64,000 nt of DNA from Rhabdophis nuchalis (lineage: Eukaryota; Chordata; Lepidosauria; Squamata; Natricidae). The position numbers and the translations under genes were made by a program. Positions within the stretch are counted from its first letter, which is position 1, and each line of letters begins with the position of its first letter. The stretch is taken from the NCBI GenBank assembly GCA_039707465.1, contig CM077643.1, forward strand, positions 324,885,919 to 324,949,918, in the 5' to 3' direction. Below, piece by piece: positions 1 to 10,725 of this stretch. The notes beneath the pieces were generated by a model that ran no database searches, was not told where the DNA came from, and worked only from the letters and a program-made list of their open reading frames with translations.

Positions 1-519
1 TACTCTAAGAAGTCCACTTAATAATGCCTGAACAGCACTTGATGAAGTGCCCTTCAGGCATTGCATATGCAGATGACTTTTGGGAAGCCAGGCAGCCAAT
101 CTCTCCTGCAGCCTAAGCCAGAACAGCCAGAGAAGGAAATGGCCACTGATCAGTGGGGTAGAGAAAATGACCACTTAAATTAGAACACAAAGCAATTGGA
201 GATAAGTGTCAAGACACAGCACACCCAGACTTGCATCTGCAAACTCCCAATATTTAATGAATTCCAGCAACCCTCATATGCCTGCAATGAGGCATATCTA
301 CCAAAAGCAGATAGTGGGAGCCAGGGTATTTTCAGCAAAAAGATATCATTAGCAACATTATCACTAAAGCATTGTAGAATGTTTTTTAGGCAAGGCCTGT
401 GCTGAGAAAAGAGTAAAACATTACAGTATACAAAACCCAGACAGCAAAAGATGAACGTAAGCTATCTCAGAAGTGGATAAGGGGATGAAATGAAGGGTGC
501 ATGATGAGGATAAGTTCTC

Positions 520-541
520 AACACACACACACACACACACC
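520..541. repeat. (AC)n microsatellite
   Basis: About eleven AC units. The surrounding bases 1-597 show no recognisable gene or repeat family. Confidence 0.9.
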
Positions 542-597
542 CAGTTAGTAGAATGTCTTCATGCTACACTGAACAGAATGTAAGAATGAACATTATG

Positions 598-768
598 CAG
601 TGGTAGGTTGCCATTTTTTTTACAATCGGTTCTCTCATGCGCATGTGCTTGCTTGTGCGCGACACTTTTGCGCATGCACAGAAGCATCCGGGCAGATGGG
701 CAGAGCTTCCTGCCACTGCCACTACTGGTTCGCCTGATCCGGGGTGAACCGGGAGCAACCCACCTCTG
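598..768 (+). mobile_element. hAT-type MITE (CAGTGGTGGGTTGC family)
   Basis: The ends are imperfect inverted repeats: CAGTGGTAGGTTGC on the left and GCAACCCACCTCTG on the right. The flanking 8-mers ACATTATG (590-597) and ATATTATG (769-776) agree at 7 of 8 positions, as expected for an old hAT target-site duplication. There is no transposase, so it is non-autonomous. Related copies lie at 13410, 15767 and 37673. Confidence 0.8.
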
Positions 769-1206
769 ATATTATGGTATGCAGGTCAAGAAGGATGGCA
801 ACTAAGGTTCTGTCCTTCAACAGAAGCAAAGGCATAGGAGGAATGATGGGGTTGGGATTTGCCATCCTTATCTTCCATTCTCAATTTCTGACATCCGATA
901 AGCCTGTCTCCCTCAGACCATGTACATGCAACATGGCCTTTCCCCACATAAATCCCATCTATCTTTTGAGGTGACTTACTCAATTCACTCTTTTTTATCA
1001 TCTGGTCTCCCCCACCACCACCTCAGAATCTCTCTTAGATTTTTCTCTCTGTCTCAGAATCAGGAAGGAACATTTAACTTTTTGCTAAGTCATTTGCAAG
1101 ATAAAATTAACCAAAGGAACTGGGTAACCCTGAAACAAACTCAGTGACAGTTTAGCTAAATAATCACTCATTTTGATTCATGGTGGGTTAGTTTATTGTG
1201 GTAGGA

Positions 1207-1330
1207 CAGGGCTATCAAACTCCCGGCCTGAGGGTTGGATGTGTTATGTGCTGGCCACACCCATGCCAAGCGGTTTAGTGAAGGTGGTGTCACATGACAC
1301 CACCATGATGATGTGAGTGTGACACCCCTG
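1207..1330 (+). mobile_element. hAT-type MITE (CAGGGGTGTCAAACTC family)
   Basis: The left end reads CAGGGCTATCAAACTC and the right end GTGTGACACCCCTG. The interior (CTGGCCACACCCATGCC) matches the copies at 10726 and 30016. I could not find a convincing target-site duplication, so the borders are approximate. Confidence 0.65.
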
Positions 1331-1339
1331 GGGTATGGT

Positions 1340-2690
1340 GCTCACACTACACCCTCCTTCCAGCTTACTGTAGCATGTTGTATGAACTGGGCCACTGTCT
1401 TTTAAGAGAGTTTCCTCCCAACGTATTGATATTAAAACTTTCAAATGCCTAGAAATCATCTTACGAGGAATGGGATAGGAAGTACGTACAATTAAATATA
1501 AAGAACATGCCACATAATTTGCATCATGTCACATTCTAGGGCACTTATTTATTTAATTGCCCCAGGCTTTTCTTTTAATAAGCTAAATGCATCCAACATC
1601 CAGTGTGCTTTGTTTTAGAGTCACAAAGGCTTTAGATTTTTATTTTCTTTACAGAGCTCTAGTTTTGTGCTGCTTAAGAGAAAATCACAAAAACCTAGTT
1701 TCAGATGGAGCCCTTAGAAATCTTCTGAGACTGCTTCATTGCTAGAGATGCTAACCCTGTGTTGGATGCAGATAATCCACCGAAGCACATCATGATGTTA
1801 AGCTCTGTAAAAATACCTCTAAGTCCAAAGTTCAGAGCAGGTGTCAGCCTTTGAAGGTCTTTTCAAACACAAGTGAATGGTTCAATTCAATCCCACACTA
1901 ATAAGAAAACTAAAACTAAATGACAAACACAAATGGGTACCAAACTGATATGACGGGGGCAAGCAGGATTCCAGGTCTTTTCATTTCCACCTTTAAAAGC
2001 ACTGGGCACCTGCAAGGATATACAGTATTTTTTCCCCTTTGTTTGGACTTGAGAAAATGAGTAATGGAATACCAACTGAAAACACAGAAAGATGCAATTA
2101 ATTAACCATCAGTGTACTGGAAATAAAAAGTTTTTTCTCTCTCCATGATCAAGAGATCTAAATTTAATTTCAGAAAAAAGACATTTGAACATTCCTGTAG
2201 ACTTTGAGAAGAATAAACACAATTTTGAAAATGTAGAAGGGCTCCTGACAAACCACTGTGTTTAACATATACGAAGTAATCAAATAAGGGTATCACACTG
2301 AAACATAATGTTCTCTTAAAACAAAATATATGGTCATCTATCAGATATACCAAGTTAAAAGGCTGCTTTTCTGTGGAAAAGAACAAACACCAGCAGTATT
2401 TATCTTTGGGGAAATGACAGATACTTTGTCTCTTATCAAACAATGTTGATTTTCCACTTCATCAAAAATTCCGTCTTCCTTTTGAAAAATTCTGGGTGGG
2501 TATTTATATAATGAGTTCACTTAATGCTCCTTTCTGTGTACAAAGCAGCTTGACTGGCAGAAGTTTCATTCCGTTTCATAGAAATTCTTTTAGGAAAATC
2601 AGTTTGCTTTATTCCTCTTTCCCATATACATTGATTGATAATTTCCATCTTAGCAAGACCAGGTCTTTTCACCCATGTCACCATCTAATG
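1340..2690. other. no gene seen
   Basis: AT-rich sequence without a recognisable repeat end or coding pattern. The short open frames here have no recognisable motif. Confidence 0.6.
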
Positions 2691-2698
2691 TCACAAGA

Positions 2699-3172
2699 GG
2701 CACAGTGCTTAGAATCAGTGGTGGGATTCAAAAATTTTACTACTAGTTCTATGGGCGTGGCTTGGTGGACGTGGCTTGGTGGGCGTGACAGGGAAAGGAT
2801 ACTGTGAAATCTCCATTCCCTCCAGATCAGCTGGAACTCGGGAGGCAGAGAATAGATGGCGGGGAGGCAGTCAAAGGTGATATTTACAGGTTCTCTGAAC
2901 TATTCAAAATTTCCGCTACCGATTCTCCAAAACGGGTTAGAACCTGCTGAATACCACCTCTGGTTAGAATGCAGTACCACAAGCTAACTCACTGCTCGCT
3001 CGAGGAGTTTGATTCTCACCAGTTCAAAGGTTGACTCAGCCTTCCATCCTTTTGAGGTCAATAAAACGAGGACCAAGATTGTTGGAGGAAATATGCTGAC
3101 TCTGTAAACCACTTAGAGAGGGCTGTGAAGCACTGTGAAGCGGTATATAAGTCTAAGTGCTATTGCTAATGA
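2699..3172 (+). mobile_element. tRNA-derived SINE, MIR/CORE-like, interrupted by a MITE
   Basis: After the inserted MITE the SINE runs from GTTAGAATGCAGTAC through a degenerate box-B-like GTTTGATTCTCACC. The body ends with AAGCACTGTGAAGCGG and the tail TATAAGTCTAAGTGCTATTG. Sister copies lie at 7485 and 35083. The 5' head before 2716 is short and degraded. The MIR/CORE relationship is my inference from the conserved middle. Confidence 0.7.
2716..2962 (+). mobile_element. hAT-type MITE (CAGTGGTGGGATTC family)
   Basis: The ends are CAGTGGTGGGATTC and GAATACCACCTCTG. The flanking octamers CTTAGAAT (2708-2715) and GTTAGAAT (2963-2970) differ by one base. The right octamer is the SINE's own GTTAGAAT, so this MITE entered an existing SINE. 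It has no coding capacity. Confidence 0.85.
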
Positions 3173-3477
3173 GATACCAAAGGCTTTTACCTAATGCCAG
3201 GCTGTCCTAGGTCTCATCAAATCTGTACCTCAGGCTCCCCCAGAATCTATTGCATGATATTAAGTGCTATGGTGGTTTTGAGAAAAACAGAGTTATTAAG
3301 AAAGAATATTTCACAAAGTTTCACAGATATCTATTCCCACTAGCTGGAGCAGGTATAGACATGTAAGTCAAAGCAAAAATTGCTTTGATTGATGTGTCAA
3401 TCATAAGTCTGCGCCTTCCTATTAGTGTTCACTTCTGGACAAATCACTGCAGTTTTTCATGACAAGATTTTCAGATG

Positions 3478-3912
3478 TTTTTATTTATTTATTTGTTTAA
3501 ATTTATATCCCGCCCTTCTCCACAGAGGACCCAGGGCGGCGCACAGGAAATTTAAAAACATACAAAATACAATATATATAATTTTAAAACTATTAAATAA
3601 ACCAATCCTGCGCTAAAACCAAAATTTAAAAACCCAATTTAAAACTACCTAAAAGTCCCCATGGGAGGTTAGGCTAGGCCGGCTTGTTGAAACAAATATG
3701 TCTTGAGACATTGGCGGAAGAGGCGGAGGTCGGTGATGGTACGTAATTCAGGGGGCAGGTCATTCCAGAGGGCTGGCCCCGCCACAGAGAAGGCCCTTCC
3801 CCTGGGTGTCGCCAGTCGGCATTGTCCGGCCGACGGCACCCTGAGGAGGCCCTCTCTGTGGGAGCGTATCGGTCTAAGGGATGTATGGGGCAGGAGACGG
3901 TCTCGCATATAA
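3478..3912 (-). mobile_element. CR1/L2-like LINE 3' end, AAAT-tail subfamily
   Basis: Antisense, 5'-truncated non-LTR retrotransposon. The complement encodes the last ~80 residues after the reverse transcriptase, including LRPIRSHREGLLRVPS and WNDLPPEL, and ends in QAGLA. A 3' UTR (GGCGGCGCACAGG on the plus strand) and a short (ATTT)n tail follow. It is too short to have encoded an enzyme. The closest relatives in the window are at 32655 and 46985. Confidence 0.85.
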
Positions 3913-3944
3913 TTTTGCCTTCCTCTTCAAGGCTAAGAGACAAA

Positions 3945-4050
3945 GTCTGTCCCGAGGTCACTAGTTGGCTTTGTGACTCAGGCAGGACTAGAACTCATAG
4001 CCTCCTGGTGTCTAGCCAGGTGCCTTCACCTCTGCACCAAAACTGGCTCA
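3945..4050 (-). mobile_element. possible antisense SINE fragment
   Basis: The stretch GACTCAGGCAGGACTAGAAC followed by CTCCTGGTGTCTAGCCAGG resembles the antisense tRNA/CORE portion of squamate SINEs. The borders cannot be set. Confidence 0.35.
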
Positions 4051-4079
4051 TGAGTACATGTGAATGAAAAGAAGATTAA

Positions 4080-4620
4080 GAGGGAGTTTATTTCCGATGA
4101 GACTTCTTGACACATTATTTCTATCGCACTTGCTATTCAAGACTCATTTGTCACACTTGTAACTCAAGAGAAAGAAATTGGGAACCTTTCTCAATTTAAC
4201 TGAATTCAGGAGTTTAAAAAAAAATCAAGTAAGCTGAAGATTAAACTCTGACAACACCCCATGATATTTGTCATTATAACAATGACCAATTTTTGTTGCA
4301 TTCTTTTTTTTCCATTTTTTTTTTATTATGGCACTTTTCATGTATTCTTTCTTCTTCTTTCTGATAATGTATGGATCATTATCGTGATCACTTTTATGCT
4401 TTGCTCTTTTTTTCTTGTCATTAATTAAAAAGCAGTAAAAAAATAAAATAAAGAAAGAGTGTCAAGTTAGTGTATTATTTCTATGTTCAACTTCACAACC
4501 AGATAAGGCTGAAACTGGAATATAATTGCTTGTTTTGAAAGAACTGTGGTTCTCAGCAAACTCTCCCAGACGCCATATATCATACGCTGATCATTGCCCA
4601 ACTTCAATAGCCACCCTCTT
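4080..4620. other. no gene seen
   Basis: AT-rich sequence with T-runs and A-runs near 4310-4450. Nothing recognisable. Confidence 0.6.
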
Positions 4621-4624
4621 GACC

Positions 4625-4733
4625 AAAGGTGGGCAACTGTGCCCTCCCTGTTTTTTAACCATGTGTGGACTTCAACTCCCAGAATTCCATAGCTAGCCAT
4701 TCTGGGATTTGAAGTCCACAGGTTGTACCACTA
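4625..4733. mobile_element. small palindromic MITE
   Basis: A hairpin-like element whose two halves carry GTGGACTTCAACTCCCAGAA and its near complement. It is flanked by identical 9-mers CTCTTGACC (4616-4624 and 4734-4742). The duplication length suggests a hAT-type mobiliser. The core motif recurs at 6700, 54480 and 62690. Confidence 0.8.
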
Positions 4734-4739
4734 CTCTTG

Positions 4740-5855
4740 ACCATTAAATAGCTGCAATTTCTTCCTTAGTCCCCAAAGATGCCCATAAATTAGAAGGAAG
4801 TCTTTTGCTTCATTCAAAGATGCCCATGGACTAGAAGGACGTATTTTGCTTTTGATCCGGGATGGGACTGAATTCTTGTCGCCTGACAAGACCACCAGCA
4901 CTTCCCCAAGTTAAATGATGGCATTTATAAGTTCTCCTATAATAAAGCAACACCTCAAAGGATTCCTTCCCCCGTCTTTTCTTTTCTGGGGAAACTCTGC
5001 AGAGGAAAGGCCAGCTTGCAGCTGGGAGGAGAAGGAAACAATTTCTAAACCAGCTCTGTGGGAAGTCCCCAGATGGTATCAGCTTGCCCAAACTTGAAGG
5101 GGACAAAAGAACTAGATGGGGTAGAAGCCGCCTGAAGTTGATGAAAGCTGGGGGGGAAATGCAGCTGGAATGCATTCTCCTTTGACTCGGTGGCAGCTGT
5201 TCTTGCCTCAGCTTCAAATGGAAATCCGTCAACTCTGTCTGCAAAGGCCTCCTCCTGCCTCTTCCCCCCCCAGAGTGAGAGAAATGGAGCAGCGGCCATT
5301 TAGCAAGAGATGGGGTGGACAAGTTTCAGTCACATTGTATAGTCTCACAGAAGCTGGCATTTCAACAGCCACAATTTGCATGACAAATGCAGCAGACGGA
5401 AACCCTCTTCCCCACAACCAAAGCTGCAAGATCTCTGCCCTCTTTTGCATTTAGCTGCTCTGCTCCAGTATAACTTTACGAAGAATCAATATAGCAAACA
5501 AGGAACCTACGTATTCCCCAGCAATGGTTATTTCTTGATTAATAAAATCATAACGAGGGATTAAATGCAGCCACTTCCATCTGGCTATACAAGATTGTAA
5601 CTTTCTCAAAATTTTATGGTGTAGCTCCAACTTTTGATTCATTCTATTTAAAGAGGTTTCATTCCATGCTGGTATTTGTCCATCTTCCACAAGCTCTGTT
5701 AGTATACGCTAATAGTATCTGCAATTTTCCTGCCTCTGTATTAAGAACAATTAAGGTAAAACAACTACATGCCCATTCTAATTAGAAGTCAACAAAGGTA
5801 CATTGAGAACATTCTTACTAGATATTCTCCCTTTATTGGCAGGAATCAAATATTC
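4740..5855. other. no gene confirmed
   Basis: A 163-codon antisense frame at 4831-5322 has no recognisable motif and looks like chance. Antisense sequence at 5451-5690 reads like a fragment of an old protein and might be L1-derived, but I cannot support it. Confidence 0.5.
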
Positions 5856-5860
5856 TAATC

Positions 5861-6339
5861 CACTGATGGCTAACCTTTTTGTCCTCGTGTGCCCACACCC
5901 ACAATGTAATGTGCCCCACCCCCCTGTACGTGTGCGCATGCCCCCCCCACCCCATTTTAAGCCTAGCAGGCCTCCCTAAAGTCTCCTAGCACCAAAAATG
6001 AGGGTGCAGGGGCTGCCACATCCCCCGTGCCCCATTTTGGGCCTAGCAGGCCTCCCTGAAGCCTCCTGGCACCAAAAACAGGGAGCAAGGGGGAGTGCAG
6101 CACCCCCATCCCCTCATGCATGCATGTGTGACCCTCCCACCCCAGTGCATGCACGTGCGACCCTCCCTCCCCCTACGCATGCACACGCATCTCCCACATG
6201 CACAGATCTGAAAATCAGCTGGCTGGCAGGAGGCACACGCATATGTATGGTGAAGCTGAGCTGGGTGACGGCTTGTGTGACCACAGAAAGGGCTCTGTGT
6301 GCCACCTGTGGCGCATGTACCATAGGTTCGCCATCATGG
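5861..6339 (+). mobile_element. hAT-type MITE (CAGTGATGGCGAACC family)
   Basis: The left end is CACTGATGGCTAACCTTTTT and the right end GGTTCGCCATCATGG. The flanks TTCTAATC and TACTAATC match at 6 of 8 bases. The interior is C-rich with repeated GCATGCAC-type segments. Sister copies lie at 18720, 49602 and 52882. Confidence 0.8.
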
Positions 6340-6663
6340 TACTAATCCATTCTTCAAGCAACTGTGTGGTAATATCTGCTGGACCTTCTGCTGGTTTCCT
6401 GCAAATTTTTCAGTAGCTCTAGCATGACATTTCCAAAATCAGAATCCCAGTACTTCTTAGTAACTGTTTCTGTCAGATTAAGTCAAGAATGTGCAATGGT
6501 AAAGTTTCTAAGAATGCTCTTTATTGTTTTAAGGTAGAATAACAGAATCTGGAAAAATATGTTCAATTTTCTTTTTGTTTAATCTTATTTTTATACTAAG
6601 TGAAATCAGGGTGGTTCATTCTGATTTTCTCATTCTTTCCTCTTTCTCAGAACTGTCTAATCC

Positions 6664-6790
6664 AGTATTTCTCAACCTTGGCAACTATAAGATGCCTGGA
6701 CTTCAACTCCCAAAATTCTCCAGTCAGCATGCTGGCTGGGGAAACTCTGGGAGTTGAGTCCAAGGATATTAACATTGTCAAGACTGAGAT
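6664..6790. mobile_element. palindromic MITE
   Basis: Starts CAGTATTTCTCAACCTTGG and has a central palindrome around CAGCATGCTGGCTG. The left half carries ACTTCAACTCCCAAAATTC and the right half its approximate complement. The right end has decayed and no clean duplication is visible. Confidence 0.65.
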
Positions 6791-6799
6791 AATGGTACT

Positions 6800-7480
6800 G
6801 TAGTTTTATCTCTTCCCCCAGTTCTCCTTTACTGGTTTGCTTCTTCTTTCCCCAACATTAGTTCTCTGTTCCTTTACAAAAAGTTTTCTTTCTTTTTGCT
6901 GATATTAGTGGATTTAGTGCTATGTAAATTTAAGACTGACTCTTCATTAGCAAGAAATTAAAAATCATTCAGAATTCTTTTTGCAACTGGTCAAGTCCCA
7001 ACCTGAAAATGAAGTATGGAGCACAAATATGTGGTTACACTACTACAGCATAATGTATTTCTAATACATTAATTTTTATTAACCAATAACTCGTCCAATA
7101 CAAAGATACTTCTATCTTTGCATGTCAGTTTGTATTATTTCAGAATTGCAAAATTAACATCTCATGGAGTGGGGAACATATTTCTTTATTCCTTTGGTGA
7201 GAAATGTTACATAATCATGATGTATTTATATTTGCCATATAAATTTTGCAAGTAATCCTGCAGAACATTTAGAAATTCATTTCTAACCACTCACAATTGT
7301 ACATCGCTTGTAGAAAAGGAATCTTGGTTAGATGTTTGGATGAAGATTGTATCTGACCATCATCTTTACCTGCTGATACACAAAGCACTAAATATGTATC
7401 TACCAAAATAATGTCCTCTTTGGCCAGAGGATCTATTTGTATATCTGTATTATATTATCTGTCTATCTTATATTTGTATA
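6800..7480. other. no gene seen
   Basis: AT-rich unique sequence without recognisable repeat or coding features. Confidence 0.6.
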
Positions 7481-7484
7481 TAAG

Positions 7485-7890
7485 AGTTGTGATAGTGTAG
7501 CAGGCTAATTCTGCAGACTGCCAACAATTTGATCCTGACTGGCTTAAAGTTGACTCAGCTTCCCAACTTTCTGAGGTGGGTAAAATGAGGACCCAGATTG
7601 TTGGGGGCAATATACTGACTCTGTAAACCACTTTGAGAGGGCTGTAAAGCACTGTGAAATAGTCTAAGCCAATGGTTCTCAACCTTCCCAATGCTGCGAC
7701 CCTTTAATACAGTTCCTCATGTTGTGATGACCCCCAACCATAAAATTGGTGTCTCGGTTCCTAAGACCATCAAAAATATGAGTTTTCCGATGGTCTTAGG
7801 CAACCCCTGTGAAAGGGTTGTTCGACCCCCAAAGGGGTCCCGACCCACAGGTTGAGAACCACTGGTCTAAGTGATATCGCTATTTATCCT
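7485..7890 (+). mobile_element. MIR/CORE-like SINE split by a SPIN element
   Basis: Carries the same landmarks as the SINE at 2699: GATCCTGACTGGC, GACTCAGCTTCCCAAC, AAAATGAGGACCCAGATTG and AAGCACTGTGAAAT. The AGTCTAAG tail is duplicated on both sides of the SPIN insertion, and the SINE ends with GATATCGCTATT. Confidence 0.8.
7670..7864 (+). mobile_element. SPIN (Space Invader) non-autonomous hAT transposon
   Basis: A 195-bp element with inverted ends CAATGGTTCTCAACCTT and GGTTGAGAACCACTG. It carries the characteristic SPIN sub-terminal sequences GACCCTTTAATACAG, GTGATGACCCCCAACC, CCGATGGTCTTAGG and AAAGGGGTCCCGACCC. The flanking octamers GTCTAAGC (7662-7669) and GTCTAAGT (7865-7872) match at 7 of 8 with a central TA, as in the Buster-type hAT group to which SPIN belongs. 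Only the ends remain, so it would have been moved in trans. SPIN elements are known for horizontal transfer among tetrapods, squamates included. Confidence 0.92.
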
Positions 7891-8119
7891 AATTACATTA
7901 ATGATTCTTCCATTCCTTGTATCAATTCTTTAATTAGACATGCTGGGTTGGAATTATCCTGGAATAATGGTTATGGGAACTGTAATCTAAGAATTCCACA
8001 GGATACAAAGAAGGAGACAGCACCAAAAAGAAATGTAGGGAAGATCCCTTACTTCTTGGTCTCACCATTTACAGGCAATGTATGAAAACCATATCATCAT
8101 CCATTTTCGCACACCCTGA

Positions 8120-8890
8120 TATTTGACATTAATTCCATCTTAATTAAACCAGGGGCAGTGAAACCTTACTTTGACATTTGGATGATAATCTACTAAATGT
8201 GCAAGATCGCCAGGGGCATTATCAATGGCAAGCCAAATCTTGAGCAGACTTTCTATATCTGTCTGCAGTGCTATTCCAAAAGCACTATTGTGATCCAGAC
8301 CTTTCAGCTGGAATAACTAGGCATAGGAAGGGCAGCATTAGGGAGCAGGAGTTTGCAACATGTCATCTCTTAGTGTATGAGCCATCAGCAAAAGTTTCTG
8401 CCTACCCCTTGGGGTCTTAAAACCTGGTATAGCCTTTTCTGGAAATGCATGTTCTGTTTTGCATTTTCTTTCGGAACAACTTGCCTTCCTATCTTGCTGA
8501 CATGAGAGATTTGCTGCACCAGTGTCATCAGTAGGGTTTTTCCTTAACACCACAGGATAAATGTCTGTTGTGGTATCAGTAGTAGCAATCTCATCACTCA
8601 GTTCTTCATTATTATAATCAAAATACTACCTAAGTCTACTAAACCATTACTAGCCACAAAGTCTGCATTATGATCACCATGATTTTTCTTGACATCTTTG
8701 AAATAACCTCTAGCCTGCATACATCTCACCGCTAAGCCAAGTGACATGATCTGATTTTCCAGCCATAATGTTAGTAACTTTTTTTAATCTCACAGACAGC
8801 ACAGGATGAATATTTTATCATCATCGTTGATCTTAAAGGTGCCATACCTTTCATATACTTTTTTATGCAGTTCCTCTCCACCTGCATACT
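8120..8890 (-). pseudogene. pogo/Tigger-like transposase fossil
   Basis: Read on the minus strand, the pieces occur in the order of a Tigger-type transposase. First come DNA-binding-domain remains near 8640-8770 (LWLENQIMSLGLAVRCMQAR, then NADFVAS). A segment with IPGFKTPRGRQKLLLMA lies near 8385-8440. The catalytic-core segment near 8120-8290 contains LAIDNAPG and then YHPNVKV. IDNAPG (8209-8226) holds the second acidic residue of the DDE triad in this family. Several frameshifts and stops separate the pieces, and the part holding the third acidic residue is not recognisable. In life it would have been a nuclear cut-and-paste transposase with TA targets. The family call rests on motif order; the exact subfamily is unknown. 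Confidence 0.75.
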
Positions 8891-9096
8891 GCACGAGACA
8901 ACAAGCGGGCTGTGAAAGTCTCTACAGACCCCTCACATCCTGGACATAAATCGTTTCAACCTCTGCTCTCAAAGCAATGCTATAGGGCACTGCACACCAG
9001 AACAATATGACACAAGGAGAGTTTTTCTTCGAATGCCATCACTCTGCTAAACAACTAATTCCCACAACACTGTCAAATTATTTGCTGACTGTATTA

Positions 9097-9275
9097 CAGT
9101 GGTGGGTTTCTGCAGGCTCGCACCTACTTGCGAGAACCGGTTGGTGAAATTTAGAGAACCGGTGAGAGGGGGTTCCACCGGCGTACCTGGAAGTAAATCT
9201 GGCCCGCCGTTGCCAGTGACCCAATGGGAAGGAAAGGAAAGGAAAGGAAGAAAGGAAAGAAAAGAAAAGAAAGGA

Positions 9276-9311
<36 letters not shown>

Positions 9312-9487
9312 ATTTATCATCACAATTGAGTCCAAAATTTTGGTTGCTAAGCAAGAGCATTGTTAAATGAGTTTTACCACATTTTAAAAGGTGGCCACTC
9401 CCACCCTGTCACATGACTGCTAAGCCACGCCCACAAAATAGGCCACACCTACAGAGTAGGTTCTAAAAAATTTGAAACCCACCACTG
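9097..9487 (+). mobile_element. hAT-type MITE (CAGTGGTGGGTTTC family) with internal GAAA repeat
   Basis: The ends CAGTGGTGGGTTTC and GAAACCCACCACTG are perfect complements over 14 bp. Identical octamers CTGTATTA flank it (9089-9096 and 9488-9495). Inside lie an AG-rich microsatellite (about 9229-9311) and a segment AATTGAGTCCAAAATTTTGG that is shared with the mariner-like MITEs of this window. Confidence 0.92.
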
Positions 9488-9747
9488 CTGTATTACTATT
9501 CTTCTTCTCATCCTTCCTAGTACCTGTCTCTCCCCACTTTATGAATATAACCATGTTGCTTGATCTTTACAATTTATATTGTTTTATTTGCTTCCTAGTA
9601 TGATTTGATTGCTTATTACCTATGACTATCACTTAGTGTTGTATCTTATGACTCTTGATGAATGTTTTATTTTTCTTTATGTACATTGTGAGTATCTGCA
9701 CCAAAGACAAATTCCTTGTGTGTCCAATCACACTTGGCTAATAAAGA

Positions 9748-9798
9748 ATTCTATTCTATTCTATTCTATTCTATTCTATTCTATTCTATTCTATTCTA
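9748..9798 (+). repeat. (ATTCT)n microsatellite at CR1 3' end
   Basis: About ten uninterrupted ATTCT units begin right after the AATAAAG of the CR1 element. It is a rotation of the complement of AATAG. Confidence 0.95.
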
Positions 9799-9799
9799 A

Positions 9800-10671
9800 A
9801 AGATATACACTGTTGAAGTATGAGTCCTGGTTCATAAGTGATGGAAAACAAGCTTTGTCCTCCTTTGTACCGCTTTATTATTATTTTTTTAATATCTTCT
9901 CTAAAGCCATCACTTTATGCTTATGAGTTGGTCATGCACTCTTAATACTACTTGAACATTTTCCGCTCATGGCTGCAATGGAGTTACAAGTGAAATCACA
10001 CAGAAAATTATGAGATAAAGTAGCAGGAATGTGTGGCTGAGAGAGGAAAGCATCTGCTCACCAGACTACTTTGGCTCGGACGTGTCATGCAAAATTTACA
10101 CCCACTGAAAATTTTAGATATACTTGGGAAATATTTGCATTAAGTTGAATTAATATAAAGCATCTAACATAACCTATCATCCATTTTTTTTCCTCTCCTT
10201 GTCACAGGGAGGAGGGGCAAATATGGTCTGTGAATGCTGGAATAAAATAAGGAAAGAATCAGTAACAAAGGCAAATACATTGTTCATGAATGCCCCCAAA
10301 TACCCCATTCTAAAGGCAAACCCGGTTGGGTAATAATTTAGAACTGTATCTTTCATGTTCATTTCCAGCTCCATTACTTGAATGGCAGCCAAAGCTCCTT
10401 TTATTTATCTGCAATAACGGGGGATTCCCCAAGGAGGTATGAATCCATCTGATTGCTCAATTAACTAATTAATTGCAATTTAATATGGGCATCTTCAGAA
10501 GATCCCAGACCAAGCTGCCCCTAATGAAAAGGTACATAATTCAGACGGCTTGTTTAAAACGATCAGGTTTTCCCCTGGGTTCCTACATTAACACTACCCC
10601 CTCTTTCCCTTTTATGTGGACTGAGGGGATTTTTTTACTCCAGCATTGGTGACTGGGCTGGAAGTAATAAC
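9800..10671. other. no gene; possible conserved non-coding stretch
   Basis: No repeat family recognised. Around 10370-10520 the sequence is rich in homeodomain-type cores (CAATTAACTAATTAATTGC) and lacks repeat signatures, as many vertebrate conserved elements do. Conservation cannot be judged from one sequence. Confidence 0.35.
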
Positions 10672-10725
10672 AGAATAACAGAGTTCGAAGGGATCTTGGA
10701 GATCTTGTAATCCAACCCGCTGCTC

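Larger units (their letters stand above)
8892..9798 (+). mobile_element. snake-type CR1 (L3-like) LINE 3' end, split by a MITE
   Basis: Sequence with CTACAGACCCCTCACATCC and GCACTGCACACCAGAACA encodes the end of the LINE protein. After the inserted MITE the 3' UTR continues to TTCCTTGTGTGTCCAATCAC and AATAAAG, then runs directly into an (ATTCT)n array. This end is typical of the abundant snake CR1 family. No functional domain is left. Confidence 0.85.

Noticed and set aside
4831..5322. 163-codon antisense open frame
   Set aside because: No recognisable domain, atypical composition and another long frame overlapping in a second phase; likely chance.
5451..5690. antisense frame resembling an L1 protein fragment
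   Set aside because: Similarity is only an impression; no diagnostic motif is present.
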